Source: an uncultured Lachnospiraceae bacterium
GTDB taxonomy: Bacteria > Bacillota > Clostridia > Lachnospirales > Lachnospiraceae
Reading direction: 5' to 3'
DNA length: 5,272 nucleotides
Assembly: GCA_947068385.1 (NCBI GenBank)
Contig: CAMTBF010000282.1
Location: forward strand, 1 to 5,272
Of this stretch, positions 1 through 4,533 are shown in pieces. The translations under genes were made by a program, and so were the position numbers. A model generated the notes under the pieces. The model was given only the letters and a program-made list of their open reading frames with translations, was not told the DNA's origin and searched no databases. The stretch's first letter is position 1. The number at the start of each line of letters is the position of its first letter.

Positions 1-53
1 CCATGGACGCTGACGCAATCGACGTACTGTTCCAGGAATTTCCAAATGAATAG
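1..53 (+). CDS. C-terminal end of an unidentified gene (partial), possible antitoxin partner
   Basis: One frame is open from the window edge to a TAG at 51-53 and encodes an acidic tail, MDADAIDVLFQEFPNE. The ATG at 3-5 is probably internal, as nothing upstream can be seen. The tail lies 46 nt before the PIN-domain gene on the same strand, the usual place for an antitoxin, but too few residues remain to recognise a family. The competing frame, which runs in from position 1 into the PIN gene itself, gives a less protein-like sequence before position 100. That this is an antitoxin is inference from position only. Confidence 0.4.
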   Translation, partial: MDADAIDVLFQEFPNE

Positions 54-99
54 GATTGCCGCTGGAAAATCGTCTGGAGAAGTGAAGGGGAATATAGAA

Positions 100-699
100 A
101 TGCCGAAAGAGTACCTGCTGGATACAAATGCATATTATAATCTTCTGAGGGAATCAAGGGAGCAACAGAAAGGGCGGTCGGCCTTCTGTGCGGAAATAAG
201 TACGCTTATGAGCGGCCGTCTGTTCATCTCCACTATTACGAAAATCGAGATCATCTCTGTCCTCGGGAAATACTCCCGGGGAAACAGCGGCGGCTTCCAG
301 AGATGCACGCGATGTATCTCCAAGACGGGAGAGCCCTGTCAGAATCAGTGGTACACGGCTCCCAGGGCCCGTTGGAACAGGCGCGAGATCAGCGGCTGGC
401 AGAAACTGATACAGGAGACGATAAACGGGACATCCTCTTTGGTCACAGTGAATATCCTGCCGTTTGATGACAAGACGATTCAGACGGCAGAGCAATTGAT
501 CGTCCAGGCGCTGGTACATAATTTCGCATCGATGGATGCGATGATCGCGGCGACTGCACGGGAAGCCATTGCAGCCGGACGGGATATGACGGTAGTGACA
601 TCCGATAAGGGCCTGAAGGCGTGCCTGGCCAAAGCGGATATCGCTTATTGGGATGCTTTCCGTATCGGTGCAAAGCCTGCTTTGCAGAAAGAGTCTTGA
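100..699 (+). CDS. PIN-domain protein (VapC-like putative ribonuclease) with a Cys-containing insertion
   Basis: This 199-residue protein is a PIN-domain protein, a fold of metal-dependent ribonucleases that includes VapC toxins. All four expected acidic positions are visible: D8 in YLLDTN, E50 in TKIEI, D146 in SMDAMIAA and D169 in VTSDKGL. Between E50 and the second half lies an insertion at about residues 58-112, with C69-x2-C72-x7-C80 followed by an aromatic and basic stretch (WYTAPRARW, then W100). Three cysteines in this spacing hint at a metal-binding knuckle, but no clear fourth ligand is seen. It is longer than a typical VapC of about 130-140 residues because of this insertion. The start at 100 is preferred over the ATG at 46 because AAGGGG at 85-90 sits 9 nt upstream and the protein then begins directly at the first PIN strand. 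A sample of 60 bases (61-120) has 28 G+C, against 37 in a sample from the deacetylase (1621-1680), which fits an acquired element. A toxin role is plausible but unproven; a housekeeping PIN nuclease is the alternative. Confidence 0.82.
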   Translation: MPKEYLLDTNAYYNLLRESREQQKGRSAFCAEISTLMSGRLFISTITKIEIISVLGKYSRGNSGGFQRCTRCISKTGEPCQNQWYTAPRARWNRREISGWQKLIQETINGTSSLVTVNILPFDDKTIQTAEQLIVQALVHNFASMDAMIAATAREAIAAGRDMTVVTSDKGLKACLAKADIAYWDAFRIGAKPALQKES

Positions 700-724
700 C
701 ATCCCTCCCCCCATGGCATATACT
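696..724 (+). promoter_or_regulatory. Sigma-A type promoter for the Cys-rich microprotein gene
   Basis: TTGACA at 696-701 is a perfect -35 box and overlaps the stop codon of the PIN gene. TATACT at 719-724 is a good -10 box, and the spacer is exactly 17 nt. Transcription would start near 731, inside the palindrome at 729-743. This would be a strong promoter when not repressed. Confidence 0.85.
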
Positions 725-728
725 TTAA

Positions 729-743
729 TGAGAATGATTCTCA
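729..743 (+). promoter_or_regulatory. Fur box (iron-responsive operator)
   Basis: TGAGAATGATTCTCA is a perfect 7-1-7 inverted repeat and matches the classical Fur core TGATAATnATTATCA at all but one position per arm. It lies immediately after the -10 box and covers the expected transcription start, so a bound repressor would block initiation. The gene it precedes encodes an iron-transport associated family, which supports Fur over related regulators such as Zur or PerR. That Fur binds here is inference. Confidence 0.82.
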
Positions 744-767
744 AATAAAATCAGGAGGGACGGACAG

Positions 768-977
768 ATGGCGGACATGATCATCATTGCGGCTCTGGCG
801 GCCGCCGTATTCTTTATTCTCCGCGGCCAGATCAGGAAGCTGCGCAGCGGGCAGTGCGCCGGGGGATGCGCCGGATGCTCAGCCGGGGGTTCAGGCTGCG
901 GCGGGAGCGGCGGCAGCTGCTGCGGGGGATGTGCCGGCTGCGGCGGGGCCTGCGCATCGGAGGAGAGGCCTGAGTGA
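768..977 (+). CDS. FeoB-associated Cys-rich membrane protein
   Basis: This 69-residue protein has one N-terminal membrane segment (about residues 4-18, MIIIAALAAAVFFIL), a short basic stretch (RGQIRKLR, residues 19-26) and a Gly/Cys-rich tail with nine cysteines (30, 34, 37, 44, 51, 52, 55, 58, 62). This layout is that of the FeoB-associated Cys-rich membrane proteins found with the Feo ferrous iron transporter in Firmicutes. The positive-inside rule places the Cys tail in the cytoplasm, where it could bind ferrous iron or an iron-sulfur species; this is inference, as the family's exact function is not settled. AGGAGGG at 753-759 lies 8 nt before the ATG. The gene stands alone between a Fur-type operator and a terminator, with no feoA or feoB in the window. 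Alternative reading: another Cys-rich metal-binding microprotein. Confidence 0.85.
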   Translation: MADMIIIAALAAAVFFILRGQIRKLRSGQCAGGCAGCSAGGSGCGGSGGSCCGGCAGCGGACASEERPE

Positions 978-982
978 GCCGG

Positions 983-1039
983 TTTTCAGGGGGCGCATTT
1001 TTTTCACGCCCTTTTTTCATTTTTGTCTTTCCCTGAAAA
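983..1039 (+). repeat. 9-bp inverted repeat enclosing the terminator
   Basis: TTTTCAGGG (983-991) and CCCTGAAAA (1031-1039) are perfect inverted copies 39 nt apart. The inner end of the left arm overlaps the base of the terminator stem, so in RNA the full repeat and the terminator compete for 988-991. A nested form with a shortened outer stem is also possible. The right arm lies in the spacer of the deacetylase promoter. Its function is unknown. Confidence 0.55.
988..1017 (+). terminator. Intrinsic terminator after the Cys-rich microprotein gene
   Basis: GGGCG (991-995) pairs with CGCCC (1007-1011) around an 11-nt T-rich loop. G-T and A-T pairs extend the stem outward (988-990 with 1012-1014). 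The 3' side runs into six T residues, then CATTTTTG. It begins 11 nt after the stop codon and would separate the iron unit from the deacetylase gene. Confidence 0.75.
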
Positions 1040-1056
1040 GAGGAATATGCTATACT
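1028..1056 (+). promoter_or_regulatory. Extended -10 promoter for the polysaccharide deacetylase gene
   Basis: TATACT at 1051-1056 is preceded by TGC at 1048-1050, which gives an extended -10 motif. The hexamer at the 17-nt spacing (TTTCCC, 1028-1033) is a poor -35 box. A better-looking TTGTCT at 1023-1028 would be 22 nt away, too far. The extended -10 may make up for the weak -35. The expected start is near 1063, leaving a leader of about 30 nt. Confidence 0.6.
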
Positions 1057-1093
1057 GAAAGCTGAGAGCGGAAAGCATGAACCGGGAGTGAGT

Positions 1094-2263
1094 ATGTCAG
1101 GACGAAATAGGTCGGGAGATCATATTTCGAAAGATGAATTTTCGGTAAGAGATGTACGGAAAGATGACATATCAAAGGACGGCGCGGGACAGGCGGCAAA
1201 AGGGGCAGCAAAAAGGACGGCGAAAAAGGAGCCGAAGCGTGGCGGAAAGGGCAATGCGGCGGGCAGGATGTGGACGGCGGTGTGGATGCTGCTGTGCGCC
1301 GTCCTCCTGATCCAGATATGGGGCCTGAGCCAGAGGATAGAGGCTCTGAAGGAGAGGATGGACAGACTGGCCCAAATCGCGGCGCGGCAGCAGGACAGGC
1401 TGGAAGAGCTGGCTGAGGCCCCGGCCGCCCGGAGGGCGGACGGACAGGACGGAGGCTCCGGGGAGGGTCCTGCAGGGGAAGCGGCACGGACAGGCACGGC
1501 CCAGGTCAGCGGCCAGGGGGTCGCAGGCGATCGGGGATCTGGCCAGAGCGGTGAAAAAGCGGGCCCCGGCGGCCGGGCATCCGGTTCCGGGGAACCTGAG
1601 GCGGCCCACAAGGTCTACCTGACCTTCGACGACGGCCCCAGCGCCAATACGGAGGAGATCCTGGACATCCTGGACAGGTACGGCGTGAAGGCCACCTTTT
1701 TCGTGGTGGGGAGAGAGGGCAGCCAGGCGGAGGAAAGCCTGCGGCGGATCGTGGAGGAAGGGCATACCCTGGGGATGCACTCCTATACCCACGATTATGA
1801 CCAGATATATGAATCCGTGGAGAGCTTCGCGGAGGACTTTGAGAGGGCCCGGGACTATCTCTGCGAGGTCACCGGGGTGGAGAGCAGGATCTACAGGTTC
1901 CCCGGCGGGAGCTCCAATGCCGTCAGCCACATCGACATGCGCAGGTTCGCGGAATACCTGGACAGCCAGGACATTCGCTTCTTCGACTGGAACATCTCCT
2001 CCGGCGACGGGGGGAGCTTCCTGGTCCCCGTGGAGATGCTGATAGAGAACTGCACCGCCACCATCAAGGACCACGGCACCTCCGTGGTGCTGATGCATGA
2101 CGGGGCGGCGAAGACCACCACGCTGGAGGCGCTGCCGGAGATCATCGAGACGATTCAGGCCATGGAGGACACGGCCCTCCTGCCGATTACGGACGAGACC
2201 TCCGTAGTCCAGCACATACAGTGGGAGAGCGGGAGCCAGGAGGCATCCGGTTCCGACAGGTAA
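1094..2263 (+). CDS. Membrane-anchored CE4 polysaccharide deacetylase
   Basis: This 389-residue protein belongs to the NodB-homology (CE4) deacetylases, which remove acetyl groups from cell wall or exported polysaccharides using a bound metal. Residues 1-58 are a basic, polar cytoplasmic tail; 59-76 are a membrane anchor (MWTAVWMLLCAVLLIQIW); 78-108 look like a short coiled coil; 109-170 are a Gly/Ala/Ser-rich linker; and 171-376 are the catalytic domain outside the cell. CE4 motifs are present in order: TFDDGP with D179 as likely base and D180 as metal ligand, HSYTH with metal ligands H229 and H233, RFPGG at 268-272, DWN at 298-300, and VLMH with H335. The catalytic machinery looks complete. 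Peptidoglycan N-acetylglucosamine is a likely substrate but cannot be proved from sequence. The ATG at 1094 is chosen over the GTG at 1088 because GGGAG (1084-1088) is placed 5 nt before it. pyrH begins 59 nt downstream with no terminator between. Confidence 0.88.
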   Translation: MSGRNRSGDHISKDEFSVRDVRKDDISKDGAGQAAKGAAKRTAKKEPKRGGKGNAAGRMWTAVWMLLCAVLLIQIWGLSQRIEALKERMDRLAQIAARQQDRLEELAEAPAARRADGQDGGSGEGPAGEAARTGTAQVSGQGVAGDRGSGQSGEKAGPGGRASGSGEPEAAHKVYLTFDDGPSANTEEILDILDRYGVKATFFVVGREGSQAEESLRRIVEEGHTLGMHSYTHDYDQIYESVESFAEDFERARDYLCEVTGVESRIYRFPGGSSNAVSHIDMRRFAEYLDSQDIRFFDWNISSGDGGSFLVPVEMLIENCTATIKDHGTSVVLMHDGAAKTTTLEALPEIIETIQAMEDTALLPITDETSVVQHIQWESGSQEASGSDR

Positions 2264-2281
2264 CGACAGAGAATGGGAAGA

Positions 2282-2299
2282 CAGGCATACGCCTGCCTG
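2282..2299 (+). other. Small hairpin between the deacetylase gene and pyrH
   Basis: CAGGCA (2282-2287) can pair with TGCCTG (2294-2299), or CAGGC with the nearer GCCTG (2291-2295). No T run follows, so it is not a terminator. It may only affect message stability or pyrH translation. Confidence 0.25.
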
Positions 2300-2312
2300 A
2301 CAGAGCAACGGG

Positions 2313-2325
2313 AAAGGATGTGGTG
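2313..2325 (+). promoter_or_regulatory. Ribosome binding site and GTG start of pyrH
   Basis: The pyrH frame has no ATG near its conserved N-terminus. Two consecutive GTG codons (2320 and 2323) follow AAAGGA (2313-2318). The second gives about 5 nt from the AGG core and a product beginning MTTRRILLKLSGEAL; the first is only 2 nt away. The ATG at 2318 is in another frame and reads ATG TGG TGA. The earlier GTG at 2221 would overlap the deacetylase gene and has no binding site. I use 2323; an error of one codon is possible. Confidence 0.6.
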
Positions 2326-3024
2326 ACAACGCGGAGGATACTATTGAAACTGAGCGGGGAGGCCCTTGCGGGCCGGAAGAAGACAGGCTTCGACGAGGAG
2401 ACGGTGAGAGGGGTCGCCCTGCAGGTAAAGGAGCTCGTGGACAGCGGCATACAGGTGGGCATCGTCATCGGCGGCGGCAATTTCTGGAGGGGCAGGACCA
2501 GCGAGAACATCGACCGTACCAAGGCGGATCAGATCGGCATGCTGGCCACGGTGATGAACTGCATTTACGTGTCGGAGATCTTCCGCTCCACGGGGATGGG
2601 GACCAACATCCTGACCCCCTTCGCATGCGGCTCCTTCACAGAGCTTTTTTCCAAGGACAGGGCGGTGGAATGCTTCTCGGAGGGCCGGGTGGTGTTCTTT
2701 GCGGGGGGCACGGGACATCCTTATTTCTCCACGGATACGGGCGTGGTGCTGCGGGCCATCGAGGTGGAGGCGGACGTGATCCTGCTGGCGAAGTCCATCG
2801 ACGGGGTGTACGACGACGACCCGGAGGTGAACCCGGAGGCGAAGAAATACAGCGAGGTGACCATAGACGAGGTCATCGCGAAGAATCTCCATGTGGTGGA
2901 CATGACCGCATCCATCCTGGCCCGGGACAACAAGGTACCTATGTGGGTCTTCGGGCTGAATGAGGAGAACAGCATCGTGAATACCCTGAAAGGGAATTTC
3001 AACGGCACGAAAGTGTCGGTATAA
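2323..3024 (+). CDS. pyrH: UMP kinase (uridylate kinase)
   Basis: This cytoplasmic enzyme phosphorylates UMP to UDP with ATP, the step that feeds UTP, CTP and the UDP-sugars of cell wall synthesis. The 233-residue product is close to the usual bacterial length of 235-245 and belongs to the amino acid kinase fold. Visible landmarks are LLKLSGEAL (residues 7-15), the glycine loop VIGGGNFWRG (48-57), ADQIGMLATVMN (68-79), the acceptor-site stretch GGTGHPYFSTDT (128-139) and the nucleotide-binding segment LLAKSIDGVYDDDP (154-167). All are intact. Bacterial PyrH is typically a hexamer activated by GTP and inhibited by UTP; this is family knowledge. frr follows 26 nt later, the standard order. rpsB and tsf, which often precede pyrH, are not here. 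The GTG start is discussed in the separate entry at 2313-2325. Confidence 0.95.
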   Translation: MTTRRILLKLSGEALAGRKKTGFDEETVRGVALQVKELVDSGIQVGIVIGGGNFWRGRTSENIDRTKADQIGMLATVMNCIYVSEIFRSTGMGTNILTPFACGSFTELFSKDRAVECFSEGRVVFFAGGTGHPYFSTDTGVVLRAIEVEADVILLAKSIDGVYDDDPEVNPEAKKYSEVTIDEVIAKNLHVVDMTASILARDNKVPMWVFGLNEENSIVNTLKGNFNGTKVSV

Positions 3025-3050
3025 AAGGCGAAGAAGGAGAGGACGAAGAT

Positions 3051-3602
3051 ATGGACAGCAGGCTACAGGTGTACGAAGACAGGATGAGGAAGGCGATCGA
3101 ATATCTGGAGGGGGACTACAACGGCATCCGCGCGGGTCGGGCGAATCCCCATATCCTGGACAAGCTGCGGGTGGACTACTACGGCACGCCCACGCCGATC
3201 CAGCAGGTGGGCAATGTCACCGTGCCGGAGGCCAGGGTCATCCAGATAGCGCCCTGGGAGAAGTCCCTGATCAAATCGATAGAGAAGGCCATCCTCACAT
3301 CGGATATCGGCATCAACCCGTCCAATGACGGCAGCGTGATCCGCCTGGTGTTCCCGGAGCTGACGGAGGAGCGCAGAAAGGATCTGGCGAAGGACGTCCG
3401 GAAGAAGGCGGAGGAGGGCAAGGTGGCCATCCGCAACATCCGCAGGGACGGCAACGACGCGCTGAAGAAGCTGGGCAAGGCCGACACCTCCGAGGACGAG
3501 GTGAAGCAGCTGGAGGACCAGCTCCAGAAGCTGACGGACAAGTATATCAAGGAAGTGGACGCCCTGATGGAGAAGAAGTCCAAGGAGATCATGACCGTTT
3601 AG
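3051..3602 (+). CDS. frr: Ribosome recycling factor
   Basis: The product acts with EF-G to split the post-termination ribosome so that its subunits can be reused. It is 183 residues, close to the usual 185. The N-terminal helix holds the IRAGRANPHIL signature (residues 26-36). The small domain II follows (about 31-104), with YYGTPTPIQQVGNVTVPEAR and the PWEKS stretch. The C-terminal long helices complete the three-helix bundle, with RNIRRD at 128-133; R131 corresponds to the conserved Arg132 of the E. coli protein. AAGGAGAGG at 3034-3042 provides the ribosome binding site. It sits 26 nt after pyrH and is surely co-transcribed with it. Nothing is unusual in the protein. Confidence 0.97.
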   Translation: MDSRLQVYEDRMRKAIEYLEGDYNGIRAGRANPHILDKLRVDYYGTPTPIQQVGNVTVPEARVIQIAPWEKSLIKSIEKAILTSDIGINPSNDGSVIRLVFPELTEERRKDLAKDVRKKAEEGKVAIRNIRRDGNDALKKLGKADTSEDEVKQLEDQLQKLTDKYIKEVDALMEKKSKEIMTV

Positions 3603-3613
3603 CGCGGAGCGCT
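3601..3613 (+). other. Short hairpin at the frr stop codon
   Basis: AGCGC (3601-3605) and GCGCT (3609-3613) form a perfect 5-bp stem with a 3-nt loop, overlapping the last two bases of the TAG stop. There is no T run. It may mark the start of the untranslated gap but has no assigned role. Confidence 0.3.
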
Positions 3614-3632
3614 GGAAAGCGGGAATACGTAT

Positions 3633-3662
3633 GGGGGAGCGGAAGAGGACATCTGTTCCCCC
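3633..3662 (+). other. Hairpin in the frr-uppS gap, possible weak terminator or processing site
   Basis: GGGGGA (3633-3638) pairs with TCCCCC (3657-3662), and a G-T pair can add one step. The 18-nt loop holds a minor AGA/TCT pairing. The following bases (TTGCTTTGTTGG) are only moderately T-rich, so termination would be weak at best. The 153-nt gap between frr and uppS is the longest in this block. No convincing promoter with both boxes was seen in the remainder. Confidence 0.35.
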
Positions 3663-3755
3663 TTGCTTTGTTGGAGACGGCAATCCGGATAGAAAAAGAC
3701 GGGACAGCGAACCCCTGCGGGCCTGGGGCCGGCGGACGGGCAGATAGGAGCGGAA

Positions 3756-4475
3756 ATGGGCGAAGAACTGAAGATGCCGCGTCATGTGGCGATCATATTG
3801 GACGGAAACGGCAGATGGGCCAGGGCCAAGGGGATGCCCCGCAACTATGGCCATGTGCAGGGGGCGAAGACCGTGGAGACCATCTGCGAGGACGCTTATC
3901 GGATGGGGATCCAGTACCTGACCGTGTACGCTTTCTCCACGGAGAACTGGAACCGTCCCCAGGACGAGGTGGACGCGCTGATGAAGCTGCTGCGCAACTA
4001 TATGAAGACCTGTCTGAAGACCGCGGAGAAGAACCGCATGTGCGTCCGGGTGCTGGGGGAGAAGTCCCGGCTGGACGGGGACATCCGCAGCAGGATTGAG
4101 GAGCTGGAGGAGGCCACGAAGTCCAATGACGGCCTGCACTTCCAGATAGCCATCAACTATGGGGGCAGGGACGAGATCGTCAGGGCGTCCAGGCGGATGG
4201 CGGAGGCGGTGGCCGAAGGGCGGCTGCGGCCCGAGGAGATTACCGAGGAGACCCTGAGCGGCTTCCTGGACACGGCGGGGATTCCGGAGCCGGATCTCCT
4301 GATCCGCACCTGCAACGAGCAGAGGATATCCAATTTCCTGCTGTGGCAGCTGGCCTACACGGAATTCTATTTCACGCCGGTGCTGTGGCCGGATTTCACG
4401 AAAGAAGAATTGATAAAAGCCGTGGAGGCATATAATCATAGAGACAGGAAGTTCGGCGGGCTGAAAAACGCTTAA
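3756..4475 (+). CDS. uppS: Isoprenyl transferase (undecaprenyl diphosphate synthase)
   Basis: This cis-prenyltransferase extends farnesyl diphosphate with isopentenyl diphosphate to make undecaprenyl diphosphate, precursor of the lipid carrier for peptidoglycan and other wall polymers. The 239-residue length is normal. Conserved blocks are all found: HVAIILDGNGRWA (residues 10-22, with D16, N18 and R20), R29 and H33, YAFSTENWNRP (58-68), the INYGGRDEIV stretch (133-142), PDLLIRT (179-185), then R190, S192 and E203 in QRISNFLLWQLAYTEFYF. One deviation is seen: the usual RT(S/G)GE segment reads RTCNE (184-188), with Asn in place of the Gly; the Arg and Glu stay. The family's usual MDGNGRWA is LDGNGRWA here, a mild change. 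AGGAG (3746-3750) is 5 nt before the ATG. It is followed after 58 nt by cdsA. An active enzyme is expected. Confidence 0.95.
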   Translation: MGEELKMPRHVAIILDGNGRWARAKGMPRNYGHVQGAKTVETICEDAYRMGIQYLTVYAFSTENWNRPQDEVDALMKLLRNYMKTCLKTAEKNRMCVRVLGEKSRLDGDIRSRIEELEEATKSNDGLHFQIAINYGGRDEIVRASRRMAEAVAEGRLRPEEITEETLSGFLDTAGIPEPDLLIRTCNEQRISNFLLWQLAYTEFYFTPVLWPDFTKEELIKAVEAYNHRDRKFGGLKNA

Positions 4476-4479
4476 GAGG

Positions 4480-4496
4480 CGGGGCAGCGGGCCCCG
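4480..4496 (+). other. GC-rich hairpin between uppS and cdsA
   Basis: CGGGGC (4480-4485) pairs perfectly with GCCCCG (4491-4496) around a 5-nt loop, starting 5 nt after the uppS stop. No T run follows, so this is not an intrinsic terminator. It could shield the 3' end of the upstream message or tune cdsA expression; this is inference. Confidence 0.4.
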
Positions 4497-4533
4497 GGAG
4501 AAGCGGCGCGGACAAGAATAGGGGGATGGGCTA

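Noticed and set aside
841..960. GC-rich repetitive stretch in the microprotein gene, looked at as a tandem repeat
   Set aside because: The repetition follows from Gly and Cys codons (GGC, GGG, TGC) in the Cys-rich tail, with no fixed period.
787..1065. A 92-codon frame overlapping the Cys-rich microprotein gene
   Set aside because: It runs through the terminator and has no ribosome binding site, while the other frame matches a known small protein family with a well placed AGGAGGG.
1077..1091. Tiny frame ATG-AAC-CGG-GAG-TGA just before the deacetylase start
   Set aside because: Only four codons, with no good ribosome binding site. The same bases serve as the binding site of the deacetylase, so a leader peptide is not supported.
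2221..2322. N-terminal extension of pyrH to the GTG at 2221
   Set aside because: It overlaps the end of the deacetylase gene, lacks a ribosome binding site and adds residues not found in UMP kinases before the conserved ILLKLSGEAL start.
1172..2329. A 385-codon open frame on the minus strand over the deacetylase
   Set aside because: The + strand frame has a complete set of CE4 motifs and a ribosome binding site; the antisense product has no family features.
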